From Pyrinomonadaceae bacterium (lineage in GTDB: Bacteria; Acidobacteriota; Blastocatellia; Pyrinomonadales; Pyrinomonadaceae): DNA of 14,798 nucleotides. Shown here piece after piece: positions 1 to 8,038 of the stretch. The notes below the pieces were generated by a model, which saw only the letters and a list, made by a program, of their open reading frames with translations, did no database searches and was not told the DNA's origin. The stretch spans positions 1-14,798 of the forward strand of contig JACCTF010000345.1 of the NCBI GenBank assembly GCA_013812565.1, read 5' to 3'. The position numbers and the translations under genes are program-made. Within the stretch, counting starts at the first letter, position 1. Every line of letters starts with the position of its first letter.

Positions 1-2
1 GC

Positions 3-98
3 CATGTGTTACCGACGATGCAGCAGAAGGCTACGGCAAAACTTGAAAAAATGCTTTACAGGGATAGCGATGAATCAGCAACTGTCTCGACTGGTTAG
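3..98 (+). CDS. Tyrosine recombinase/integrase, C-terminal end only (cut by window edge)
   Basis: Reading from base 3 gives 31 residues up to a TAG at 96-98, beginning HVLPTMQQKATAKLEKML. This resembles the extreme C-terminus of phage-type tyrosine recombinases, where the catalytic Tyr is followed by SHVLP, a Met/Gln-rich turn and a short amphipathic helix. Bases 1-2 (GC) would complete an AGC serine codon just before the His, as expected. The catalytic Tyr, if present, lies just outside the window. The normal-looking tail and stop suggest the 3' end of a gene that may be intact upstream. It points the same way as the catabolic genes. The identification rests on one short motif, so it is good but not certain. 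Bases 99-254 downstream hold no gene or clear signal that I can see. Confidence 0.6.
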   Translation, partial: HVLPTMQQKATAKLEKMLYRDSDESATVSTG

Positions 99-254
99 GG
101 TTCGTACAAGAATTAATCTAACAAATCGCTCAACCAGAAGCGTAATTAGCTCGCCTAGTTAGGTGGCGCTTTCCGCATCAAGAAGTTTTCTAACACTGAT
201 CTTTTGAAGCGGTAAATTCAGCCCTCTTATCTCTTACTGCAACGTGAACTGAGC

Positions 255-1811
255 CTAGCAGTAGAGCCGCGCCAGTTCGCGTTTGAGCAACTTGCCGGTT
301 GGTCCTTTCGGAATGTCGGCGACGAAGCGCACGGACTTTGGGCATTTGTAATCGGCGAGATGCACGCGGCAGAAACTGAGAATCTCTTCTTGGGTCGCGT
401 TCGCTCCTTCTTTGAGGACGACGAAGGCGGCGACCTCTTCACCGTATAGGTCATCGGGCACGCCGATAACTGCTGCCGCCGCGATTGCCGGATGAGTGTA
501 AAGCACTTCGTCAATCTCGCGCGGATAGATGTTTTCGCCCGCACGAATAATCATGTCAGACTTGCGATCAATGATGAAGTAGAAACCTTCCATGTCGCGG
601 TAGCCGATGTCGCCTGTGTGAAACCAGCCTTCGCGAAACGCTCTGTCGTTAGCTTCCCCATTTTTGTAATAACCTTTCAAAATGTTTTCGCCACGCAGCA
701 GGATTTCGCCGGACGTGCCGTCTGGAACTTCATTGCCATCTTCATCAACGATCTTCATTTCGTTACCGATAGGTTGACCGCACGAGCCTAGTCGGCGGTT
801 TTCATTCGGTGGATTGAACGTCGAACGGCAGGTTGACTCAGAGAGTCCGTAGCCTTCAATTACGAGACAGTCAAATCTTTCTTCAAAACGGCGCAAGACT
901 TCCGCCGGAACAGGCGCCGAGCCGCACATCGCGAAGCGCAGTTGTGATGTTGTAAGTCCGGCAGGTACGCCTTCGGGGTAAGTGGCCAAGAGCATTGAAA
1001 GCATCGTCGCGACAGAGCCAAACGAAGTTATTCCGTAATCGGAAATGATTTGCCAGAACTTCGAGGCCGAGAATTTCGGGCTAACGACTGTTGAGGCTCC
1101 GGCATAGAGGGGCGTCATCGTCGTCACGGAAACCGCGTTCATGTGAAAGAGCGGCATCATCGTCAAGAGGCGATCGCGCTCAGTGAACTTCAACCAATTT
1201 GTGATTTGTCTCGCATTGGCGATTAAGTTGCGATGTGTCAGCAAACACCCTTTCGGTCGCCCTGTTGTGCCTGAAGTGTAGATGAGTATGGCGTCATCAT
1301 CTGGGTTTATTTTACCGACGGGCAATCCCTCATGCGCGCTGGATACGCCTTCGGTCGCCTGTGTCTCATCGTCAAATTCGATCACCGTGCGTAGGTTCGG
1401 CAATTCATCGCGCACGCTTTCAATTTGCGGCCTAAACTCTGAATGGACGAGCAGCACTTTCGCTTCCGAGTCGCTCATCACATACTTCATCTCCCGCGAC
1501 TTCAATAAAGAGTTAATCGGATTAGCAAGCGCGCCGAGTTTGAAACAAGCGAAATAGGCGATGACATATTCGACGCTGTTCGGCATCAAGAGGCTGATGA
1601 CATCACCTCTGTTGATGCCGTGATCAAATAACAAACATGCCGCGCGATTGACCGCTTGTTCAAACTTCGCAAAGGTGTAACGCCGTCCATCAGCTTCAGA
1701 GAAGATAAAGGGTTTGTCCGGCGCGGCCGCCACGCGTTGTTCCAATAATTCGCCCAAGTTTCGCGGATCTTCCGTCTGAACTTCAGTTGAAATGTTTTTC
1801 TCTCTGCTCAT
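255..1811 (-). CDS. AMP-forming acyl-CoA synthetase (class I adenylate-forming ligase)
   Basis: A 518-residue cytosolic enzyme that would activate a carboxylic acid with ATP and join it to CoA through an acyl-AMP intermediate. Visible motifs in order are the P-loop-like YTSGTTGRPKG at 178-188, the GYGLSES motif at about 320-326, HTGD at 398-401 with the AMP-ribose Asp, the hinge-region DRK at 415-417, and the C-terminal PKGPTGK with the adenylation Lys at about 507. Length and all core motifs are normal. The acyl-pocket stretch around 219-250 (PLFHMN, then SASKFWQ) reads more like the CaiC/FadD13-type ligases than acetyl-CoA synthetase or MatB. It is the only catabolic-looking gene on the minus strand and diverges from the aldehyde dehydrogenase. 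No strong ribosome binding site precedes the ATG at 1811. Substrate unknown; a small or dicarboxylic acid from the neighbouring pathway is possible. Confidence 0.9.
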   Translation of the reverse strand: MSREKNISTEVQTEDPRNLGELLEQRVAAAPDKPFIFSEADGRRYTFAKFEQAVNRAACLLFDHGINRGDVISLLMPNSVEYVIAYFACFKLGALANPINSLLKSREMKYVMSDSEAKVLLVHSEFRPQIESVRDELPNLRTVIEFDDETQATEGVSSAHEGLPVGKINPDDDAILIYTSGTTGRPKGCLLTHRNLIANARQITNWLKFTERDRLLTMMPLFHMNAVSVTTMTPLYAGASTVVSPKFSASKFWQIISDYGITSFGSVATMLSMLLATYPEGVPAGLTTSQLRFAMCGSAPVPAEVLRRFEERFDCLVIEGYGLSESTCRSTFNPPNENRRLGSCGQPIGNEMKIVDEDGNEVPDGTSGEILLRGENILKGYYKNGEANDRAFREGWFHTGDIGYRDMEGFYFIIDRKSDMIIRAGENIYPREIDEVLYTHPAIAAAAVIGVPDDLYGEEVAAFVVLKEGANATQEEILSFCRVHLADYKCPKSVRFVADIPKGPTGKLLKRELARLYC

Positions 1812-1853
1812 GAAGGCTCATGATATATTCAACCTCGCCCTTGAGTCACCACA

Positions 1854-1914
1854 TTAGTAAGGATGATGGATGATCAAGAATCTACCTCTCTTCATTCCAC
1901 ATCCTTCATCCACT
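1854..1914. repeat. Imperfect inverted repeat in the divergent intergenic spacer
   Basis: The spacer between the acyl-CoA ligase and the aldehyde dehydrogenase carries GATGA-type repeats facing each other. AAGGATG at 1859-1865 pairs with CATCCTT at 1900-1906, TGGATGA at 1867-1873 pairs with TCATCCA at 1906-1912, and the outer TTAGT/ACTAA ends extend the match. The two registers compete, so the hairpin would be imperfect, with about 27 bases between the inner arms. It sits directly before the ATG at 1923. It could be an operator, an mRNA leader structure or a small dispersed repeat; sequence alone does not decide. Confidence 0.4.
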
Positions 1915-1922
1915 AATTTTTT

Positions 1923-3401
1923 ATGACTACTTATCGAAATTTTATTGGCGGCGAGTGGACGGAATCTTCGTCTTCCAAATCGCTTGATAACATCAACCCG
2001 GCGAACACGGACGATAAACTCGGCATTATCAAACTCGCGACGCGAGATGAGGCGCGGCAAGCGGTTGAAGCCGCTGCGGAAGCATTTCGCAGTTGGCGCA
2101 CGATGCCTGCACCGTCGCGCGGCCGCATGATCGCGCGTGCGGCGCGTTTGATGGAAGACGATAAAGAAAATCTGGCGGCGATATTGACGCGCGAAGAAGG
2201 TAAGACGCTTGCTGAATCGCGCGGCGAACTCCAACGTTCGATCAACGTCGCGGAGTTCTGCGCAGGAGAAGCGCGCCGCTTGAACGGCGAGACGATTCAA
2301 TCCGAGCTAACTTCAAATTTTGCCTACACGATCAAGCAGCCGCTCGGTGTCGTGGCGTGCATCACGCCGTGGAATTTCCCGGTCGCAATTCCTGTCTGGA
2401 AAATCGCACCCGCCCTTGTCGCCGGTAACACTGTTGTCTTCAAGCCTGCTTCGCTCACGCCCGCTACTGCCGTGCGCATCGTAGAAATCTTTGTTGAAGC
2501 AGGATTGCCGAAAGGCGTGCTCAATCTCGTGCTCGGTTCAGGCTCGGAAGCCGGAGACGAAATCACAAATCACAAAGCAGTCCGCGCCGTCTCCTTCACT
2601 GGCTCAAACGATGTTGGAATAAAAATGTATGAGCAAGTTGCGAGGCGCGGCGTGAAAGTGCAGTGCGAGATGGGCGGTAAGAACCCAGTCGTGATTTTAG
2701 AAGACGCTGACCTTGACCTCGCAGTGGAATCAACTGCGCAGGGCGCGTTCGGTTCAAGCGGTCAGCGATGCACAGCGACGAGTCGGGCGGTGGTTGTTAA
2801 TGATATTGCCGATGAGTTTGTCGCGCGCCTCGTCAAACGCGCGCAAGGGCTGCGACTCGGCGCAGGCGACGATCCGCAAACGGATGTCGGTCCTTCAGTT
2901 GACGCCAATCAATTTAAGACCGTGCTGCGCTACATAGAGATCGGGCGTGAAGACGGCGCAACGTTAAGTTGCGGCGGGGAGAGGGCGAAAGGCGAGGGCT
3001 TGAGCAAAGGGTTCTTTGTGCAGCCGACCGTCTTCGATCATGTTACGCCTGATATGCGAATCGCGCGTGAAGAGATTTTCGGTCCTGTTCTTTCGGTGCT
3101 GCGCGTCAAGAATTTTGACGAAGCGATGCTCGTCGCCAATGATAGTGAATACGGTCTCTCATCTTCGATCTTCACGAATGATGCCGCGCGCATCTTCCGC
3201 TTCGTTGACGAAATTGAAACCGGCATGACGCACATCAACTCGCCGACGACCGGCGGCGAAGCGCACATCCCCTTCGGCGGCATTAAAGCCACTGGCATCG
3301 GCGACCGCGAACAAGGCTCGACCGCACTCGATTTTTATACGGAATTGAAAGTCGTTTATGTGGATTACACGGGACGCAAGCGCGAAGGCAATTTGTACTG
3401 A
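1923..3401 (+). CDS. NAD(P)-dependent aldehyde dehydrogenase (semialdehyde dehydrogenase type)
   Basis: A 492-residue ALDH-superfamily enzyme, normal length. Visible catalytic features are PWNFP with Asn151, the cofactor-binding Lys174 in VFKPAS, the Rossmann segment FTGSNDVG at about 225-232, the general base Glu249 in CEMGGKN, the nucleophile Cys283 in GQRCTATSR, and EEIFGP with Glu384. These match hydrolytic ALDHs related to alpha-ketoglutarate-semialdehyde and succinate-semialdehyde dehydrogenases. CoA-acylating methylmalonate-semialdehyde dehydrogenases instead have GAKNH with no Glu. The likely role, from context, is oxidation of malonate semialdehyde or methylmalonate semialdehyde made by the aminotransferase downstream. 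The ATG at 1923 follows an A/T-rich stretch with no Shine-Dalgarno sequence, but it is the first ATG in frame and begins the typical YRNFIGGEW N-terminus. It opens the plus-strand gene run. Confidence 0.92.
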   Translation: MTTYRNFIGGEWTESSSSKSLDNINPANTDDKLGIIKLATRDEARQAVEAAAEAFRSWRTMPAPSRGRMIARAARLMEDDKENLAAILTREEGKTLAESRGELQRSINVAEFCAGEARRLNGETIQSELTSNFAYTIKQPLGVVACITPWNFPVAIPVWKIAPALVAGNTVVFKPASLTPATAVRIVEIFVEAGLPKGVLNLVLGSGSEAGDEITNHKAVRAVSFTGSNDVGIKMYEQVARRGVKVQCEMGGKNPVVILEDADLDLAVESTAQGAFGSSGQRCTATSRAVVVNDIADEFVARLVKRAQGLRLGAGDDPQTDVGPSVDANQFKTVLRYIEIGREDGATLSCGGERAKGEGLSKGFFVQPTVFDHVTPDMRIAREEIFGPVLSVLRVKNFDEAMLVANDSEYGLSSSIFTNDAARIFRFVDEIETGMTHINSPTTGGEAHIPFGGIKATGIGDREQGSTALDFYTELKVVYVDYTGRKREGNLY

Positions 3402-3426
3402 CCTATTAAATACTTGGGGAAGAATT

Positions 3427-5208
3427 ATGTCACGATTGAGACTCAATGCTGTACGAGTTGTGCGGGCACCTCATTTCCTCGCTCTGACAATAGGATTGGC
3501 GATTGTCTTTGCAGGCTGTCAGCAAGCGAATGCGCCGCAATCAACTCAACTCGTAAATACTGCAACACCAACCGCCAACGCGAATAATCAATGGAACGCA
3601 TACGTTGATAAATTTTTGAATGATTATTTCGCGGCACGCCCCGATGTTGCCGTCTATGCCGGACGCCACGAATTTGATGGACGGCTTCCTGATTGGAGCG
3701 CGGAAGGATTAAGCAAAGAAATCCAACGTCTCCACGCCGAGCGCGATAAGGCATCGGCTTTCAAAGACGACACGCTTGATGAGCGTCAACGCTTCGAGCG
3801 CGATTACCTCCTTGCGCAGATTGATAAAGACCTATTCTGGATGGAGACGGCTGATTTTCCGCACACCAATCCTTACTATTATGCGGATTCGATTGACCCT
3901 GATGTTTACGTCTCGCGCGAATATGCCGCGCCGGACGTGCGCCTTCGCGCCTTTACCGCTTACGCGAAAGCTGTTCCCGTTGCGCTGCAACAAATCCGCA
4001 GTAACTTGAAACTTCCGCTGCCGCGCACTTACATCAAGATCGGCAGAACCACCATCGGCGGGCTGGCTGACTTTTACGCCAAAGATGTTGCGGCGGTCTT
4101 TGCTTCAGTAAAAGACGATCAACTGCAAAAGGATTTCAAAACAGCGAATGAGGCGGCAATCAAAGCCATCAAAGATTTTGATTCATGGCTCGCCCAGCAA
4201 GAACCATCCGCCAGGGACAACTTCGCGCTTGGCGCGGAAAAGTTCAGCCGGATGCTCAAGGCGACCGAAGGCGTTGATGTTCCTTTAGACAAGTTGGAGG
4301 AAATCGGCAAGCAGGATTTGGAACGCAACCTTGCTGCTTCGCGCGAAGCGTGCGCCACGTATGCGCCCGGTAAATCATTGCCGGAATGTATGGCGAAAGC
4401 CTCCGCGCAGAAACCAGCAGGCAGCGTCGTTGCGGCAGCCACGAATCAACTCGCCGACCTTAAAAAGTTTATCCTCGAAAAAGACATCGTTACCATTCCT
4501 GGAATGGAAGAAGCGAAAGTCGCCGAAGCGCCACCTTACAAGCGTTGGAACTTCGCTTACATAAACATCCCCGGCGCATTTGAAAACAATCTCCCATCCA
4601 CCTATTATGTCTCGCCGCCCGACCCGACATGGTCGCAAGCCAAGCGCAACGAATACATACCGGGCAGAGGCAGCCTGCTGTTCACATCCGTGCATGAAGT
4701 TTTCCCCGGACACTTTTTGCAGTTCTTACACGCGAACCGTTCGAAATCGAAATTCGGTCAAGTCTTCGTCGGCTATGCCTTCGCCGAAGGCTGGGCGCAT
4801 TACACGGAAGAGATGATGTACGAAGCCGGACTCGGCGCGAATGATCCCGAAATGCACATCGGTCAATTGCAAGAAGCCTTACTCCGCGACGTGCGTTTTC
4901 TGTCGGCAATCGGGATGCATACAAAAGGCATGAAGGTCGAAGAATCCGAAATGATGTTCGTCGAACAGGGACTTCAAGATGCCGGTAACGCCGAACAGCA
5001 GGCTCAACGCGGAACATTCGACCCCGCTTACCTCAACTACACGATGGGCAAGTTGATGATTAGGAAACTACGCGAAGATTGGACGGCGTCGCGCGGCGGA
5101 CGCGCGGCGTGGAAACGGTTTCACGATCAATTCTTGCAGTACGGAGGTCCGCCGATTCCGCTTGTCCGCAAGGCGATGATTGGCAGCAGCGATGGCTCAC
5201 TGTTTTAG
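3427..5208 (+). CDS. DUF885-family zincin-like lipoprotein (putative metallopeptidase)
   Basis: A 593-residue DUF885 protein. The start at 3427 is chosen because GGGGA lies just upstream with good spacing and because it begins a clear lipoprotein signal peptide: basic residues up to about 13, a hydrophobic core, then the lipobox FAGC with Cys31. An earlier in-frame ATG at 3358 would lie inside the preceding gene. A Thr/Ala/Asn-rich linker leads to the body. The metal site is HEVFPGH (His423, Glu424, His428), a variant of HExxH with two extra residues, followed by EGWAHY with Glu454 as the probable third ligand. The protein is expected to be anchored in an envelope membrane facing the periplasm. 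Substrate unknown; DUF885 members are usually annotated as putative peptidases. Its place between two pyrimidine-catabolism genes is unexplained. Confidence 0.88.
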   Translation: MSRLRLNAVRVVRAPHFLALTIGLAIVFAGCQQANAPQSTQLVNTATPTANANNQWNAYVDKFLNDYFAARPDVAVYAGRHEFDGRLPDWSAEGLSKEIQRLHAERDKASAFKDDTLDERQRFERDYLLAQIDKDLFWMETADFPHTNPYYYADSIDPDVYVSREYAAPDVRLRAFTAYAKAVPVALQQIRSNLKLPLPRTYIKIGRTTIGGLADFYAKDVAAVFASVKDDQLQKDFKTANEAAIKAIKDFDSWLAQQEPSARDNFALGAEKFSRMLKATEGVDVPLDKLEEIGKQDLERNLAASREACATYAPGKSLPECMAKASAQKPAGSVVAAATNQLADLKKFILEKDIVTIPGMEEAKVAEAPPYKRWNFAYINIPGAFENNLPSTYYVSPPDPTWSQAKRNEYIPGRGSLLFTSVHEVFPGHFLQFLHANRSKSKFGQVFVGYAFAEGWAHYTEEMMYEAGLGANDPEMHIGQLQEALLRDVRFLSAIGMHTKGMKVEESEMMFVEQGLQDAGNAEQQAQRGTFDPAYLNYTMGKLMIRKLREDWTASRGGRAAWKRFHDQFLQYGGPPIPLVRKAMIGSSDGSLF

Positions 5209-5306
5209 CGATCTTATCGAAAGAAAATTTCACGTCGCACGGATTTACAAATAACAGCTTCCACATGGGTAAACGCCACTGCTTTCCTCAAGGTGAAACA
5301 ATATTT

Positions 5307-6614
5307 ATGAGCACTCCGCAACCTAACGCCGATCAATCCGAAATCGTCCGGAAGCACAAAGAATTTCTCTTTCCCGCCGTCGCCACTTACTACCAAGAAC
5401 CGCTTGCGCTTGTGCGTGGTGAAGGCGCGTATGTGTGGGACGATAAGGGCGACAAGTATCTCGATTGCTTCGGCGGCGTGTTGACCGTCAGCGTTGGACA
5501 TGCGAACCCAAAAGTGACTGAAGCCGTCATCGAACAGGTAAAAAAACTTCAGCACACGTCGGCACTCTACGCAAACCACCCGCAAGGGCAACTCGCCGAA
5601 AAGCTCTATCAAATCACGCCCGGACGCTTGAAGAAATCCTTCTTCACGAGCACCGGCACGGAAGCCGACGACACGGCGATCACGGCGGCGAAGTTGCACA
5701 CCGGACGGCAAGAGATTGTTGTGTTGCGTCACAGCTATTCAGGGCGTTCGGCGACGGCTCTTTCTGCAACGGGACATTCGACGTGGCGACCGCTCCCAGC
5801 ACAAGTAGCCGGAATCGTTCACGCACGCGCGCCCTATTGTTATCGCTGCCCGCTCAAACTTGATTATCCGTCGTGCGGTTTAGCCTGCGCAGAAGATATA
5901 GAAGAATTGATTATGACGACGACGACCGGTGAAATCGCGGCGTTTATGGCTGAGCCGATTTTGGGCGTTGGTGGCTTCATTGTTCCGCCGCCGGGCTATT
6001 TTGAACGAGCCGTCGAAATTGCGCGCAAGCACGGAGGCTTGTTCATCAGCGACGAAGTGCAAACCGGATGGGGACGCACCGGGGATAAATGGTTCGGCAT
6101 CGAGCACTGGGATGTCGAGCCTGACATCATGACTTCAGCGAAAGGCTTAGGGAACGGCGTTCCCATCGGTTGGACGATTGCGACGCCGGATGTCGCCGAC
6201 AGTTTTCCCGGTCTGACCTTCGCTACCTTCGGCGGCAATCCCGTCTCAACTGCCGCTGCGCTCGCCGTCATTCGCACGATTGAAGAAGAGGATTTGCGAA
6301 CCAACGCGGCGCAGGTCGGCGCACATTTGCGCGTGGGGTTGGAAACTTTGAAAGAGAAATATCCGATCATCGGTGATGTGCGCGGTATGGGCTTGATGCA
6401 GGCGCTCGAACTTGTCAAAGACCGCGAGACGAAAGAGCCGCACCCGCAAGCCATCTTGAGGATTTTTGAAGAAACAAAGAAGCGTAGCGTCCTTATCGGT
6501 AAAGGCGGGCTATACGGAAACGTGATTCGCACCGGAATGATGCTCAATTCGACGAAAGATAATGTTGATGAGTTGATTATGGCTCTTGATGCAGCAGTGG
6601 CGACAGTGCAGTAA
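5307..6614 (+). CDS. Class III PLP-dependent aminotransferase (likely beta-alanine/beta-aminoisobutyrate transaminase)
   Basis: A 435-residue fold-type I aminotransferase. It shows the PLP-phosphate loop STGTEA at about 115-120, DEVQTG with Asp249 bonding the pyridine nitrogen, and the Schiff-base Lys279 in SAKGLGNG. Overall it resembles the AGXT2/alanine-glyoxylate branch, which includes beta-alanine and 3-aminoisobutyrate transaminases. Inserted at 178-194 is a four-cysteine pattern (Cys178, Cys181, Cys190, Cys194) that looks like a metal-binding knuckle. The start at 5307 is chosen because AAGGTG lies upstream, although spacing is long, and because the frame remains open further upstream only by overlapping the previous gene; an ATG at 5265 is a weaker alternative. 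Directly before dihydropyrimidinase, it most likely removes the amino group from beta-alanine to give malonate semialdehyde. The amino acceptor cannot be read from sequence. Confidence 0.9.
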   Translation: MSTPQPNADQSEIVRKHKEFLFPAVATYYQEPLALVRGEGAYVWDDKGDKYLDCFGGVLTVSVGHANPKVTEAVIEQVKKLQHTSALYANHPQGQLAEKLYQITPGRLKKSFFTSTGTEADDTAITAAKLHTGRQEIVVLRHSYSGRSATALSATGHSTWRPLPAQVAGIVHARAPYCYRCPLKLDYPSCGLACAEDIEELIMTTTTGEIAAFMAEPILGVGGFIVPPPGYFERAVEIARKHGGLFISDEVQTGWGRTGDKWFGIEHWDVEPDIMTSAKGLGNGVPIGWTIATPDVADSFPGLTFATFGGNPVSTAAALAVIRTIEEEDLRTNAAQVGAHLRVGLETLKEKYPIIGDVRGMGLMQALELVKDRETKEPHPQAILRIFEETKKRSVLIGKGGLYGNVIRTGMMLNSTKDNVDELIMALDAAVATVQ

Positions 6615-6649
6615 GCGCGAGTTCTTACATTTTCCTTCGGAGTCTCCAC

Positions 6650-8029
6650 ATGAAAACTCTTATCCGTAATGGGCGCATCATCACCGCCATTGACGATTAC
6701 AATGCCGATGTGTTGATTGAAGACGAAGTCATATCAGTCATCGGCGCGAAGTTGGAGGTGGAAGTTGACCGTGTGATTGATGCGGCGGGCAAGCTGGTAA
6801 TTCCGGGTGGCATTGATCCCCACACGCACATGGAATTGCCTTTCGGCGGAACATCTTCGTCCGACGATTTTTTCACCGGCACAAGAGCCGCTGCGTTTGG
6901 TGGGACGACGACGATCATTGATTTTGCTGTGCAAAACAAAGGCGAATCAATGATTCAAGGGGTTGATAAATGGCACGCTAAGGCTGAAGGCAAAACCGCG
7001 ATTGATTATAGTTTTCATCTCATCACCACAGATTTTGAAGATGGTGCGGAACGTGACATGTACCAACTGATGGATGAAGGCATAACGAGCTTCAAGCTGT
7101 TCATGGCTTATCCGGGCGTCTTCCTCGCAGATGACGCGACGATCTTTCGCGCGATGTCGGCGGCGGGCGAGCGCGGCGGACTCATCTGTATGCATGCGGA
7201 GAACGGCGTAGTCATCAACGAGATCATCAAACGCGCGCTTGCGTCAGGGCACACCGCGCCGAAGTATCACGCGCTCACACGCCCGACGATTGCCGAAGCC
7301 GAGGGCGTGCATCGCGCGATTGCGATTGCGGAAATGGCTGAGTCGCCCGTCTATATCGTGCATCTTTCATGCGCCGATGCGCTCAACCAAGTGCGCGAAG
7401 CGCGTGATCGTGGACTGCCCGCGTTTGCGGAAACGTGCCCGCAGTATCTTTTCCTTTCACTCGATGATTATGGCGACGGATGGGATGGCGCAAAGTATGT
7501 GATGACGCCACCGTTGCGCGAGAAATCGAATCAAGCGGAACTGTGGAAGGGCTTACGAACGGACGATTTGCAAGTTATCTCAACCGACCACTGCCCGTTC
7601 TGCATGAAGGAGCAGAAGGAATTGGGGCGCGAAAATTTCTCGAAGATTCCGAACGGTGCGCCCGGCGTCGAACATCGAGTGCCACTAATTTATAACGGCG
7701 GTGTCGTCGAAAATCGTTTGAGCCTTAACCGCTTCGTTGAACTCACTTCGACCGCCGCCGCGAAGATGTTCGGACTATTTCCGCGCAAAGGAACAATCGC
7801 GGTTGGCTCCGATGCCGACATCGTAATCTTCGATACGGAAAAGTCGCAGACCATCAGCGCGGCGACGCACCACATGAACGTTGATTACAGCGCCTATGAA
7901 GGCAAGACGATTAAAGGCGTTGTGGAGACAGTGCTCTCACGCGGGCGCGTCATGATTGAAAATGGGGAGTATGAAGGCAAGGCTGGCGATGGGCATTTTT
8001 TGAAACGCGGAACGTGCGTGAACATTTAA
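6650..8029 (+). CDS. hydA: Dihydropyrimidinase (D-hydantoinase family)
   Basis: A 459-residue cyclic amidohydrolase that opens 5,6-dihydrouracil or dihydrothymine to the N-carbamoyl-beta-amino acid. The binuclear metal site is complete: His58 and His60 in DPHTH, the carboxylated Lys149 in SFKLF, His182 in MHAEN, His238 in VHLS and Asp313 in STDH. The substrate-contacting Tyr154 (MAYPG) and the SKIPNG segment near 331-336 match dihydropyrimidinases rather than dihydroorotase or allantoinase. Length is normal to slightly short for the family. GGAG at 6639-6642 sits 7 bases before the ATG, one of the better ribosome binding sites here. It begins the tightly packed block that runs to preA. Context with PreTA and beta-ureidopropionase makes a pyrimidine rather than hydantoin role likely. 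Confidence 0.95.
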   Translation: MKTLIRNGRIITAIDDYNADVLIEDEVISVIGAKLEVEVDRVIDAAGKLVIPGGIDPHTHMELPFGGTSSSDDFFTGTRAAAFGGTTTIIDFAVQNKGESMIQGVDKWHAKAEGKTAIDYSFHLITTDFEDGAERDMYQLMDEGITSFKLFMAYPGVFLADDATIFRAMSAAGERGGLICMHAENGVVINEIIKRALASGHTAPKYHALTRPTIAEAEGVHRAIAIAEMAESPVYIVHLSCADALNQVREARDRGLPAFAETCPQYLFLSLDDYGDGWDGAKYVMTPPLREKSNQAELWKGLRTDDLQVISTDHCPFCMKEQKELGRENFSKIPNGAPGVEHRVPLIYNGGVVENRLSLNRFVELTSTAAAKMFGLFPRKGTIAVGSDADIVIFDTEKSQTISAATHHMNVDYSAYEGKTIKGVVETVLSRGRVMIENGEYEGKAGDGHFLKRGTCVNI

Positions 8030-8038
8030 CCTGCGAAT

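Noticed and set aside
152-168. CGCC/GGCG stem as a terminator for the acyl-CoA ligase
   Set aside because: Only four base pairs with no following T-run in the needed direction. Too weak to call.
99-254. Possible tRNA or attachment site after the integrase tail
   Set aside because: No cloverleaf or T-loop consensus could be built, and no copy of the sequence was seen near the right-hand integrase fragment.
255-1811. Naming the acyl-CoA ligase as malonyl-CoA synthetase (MatB)
   Set aside because: The acyl-pocket region does not read like MatB and the motifs present are shared by the whole superfamily. A malonate role is only a context-based possibility.
1923-3401. Naming the ALDH as methylmalonate-semialdehyde dehydrogenase (IolA/MmsA)
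   Set aside because: The CoA-acylating family lacks the general-base Glu and has GAKNH. This protein has CEMGGKN with Glu249 and GQRCTATSR around the nucleophile.
3358-3426. Earlier start for the DUF885 gene
   Set aside because: It overlaps the ALDH coding end and would put about 23 residues before an otherwise classic lipoprotein signal peptide. The ATG at 3427 has GGGGA just upstream.
5079-5306. Earlier start for the aminotransferase
   Set aside because: It would overlap the DUF885 gene by about 130 bases and add residues unlike the family. The ATG at 5307 gives the expected N-terminus.
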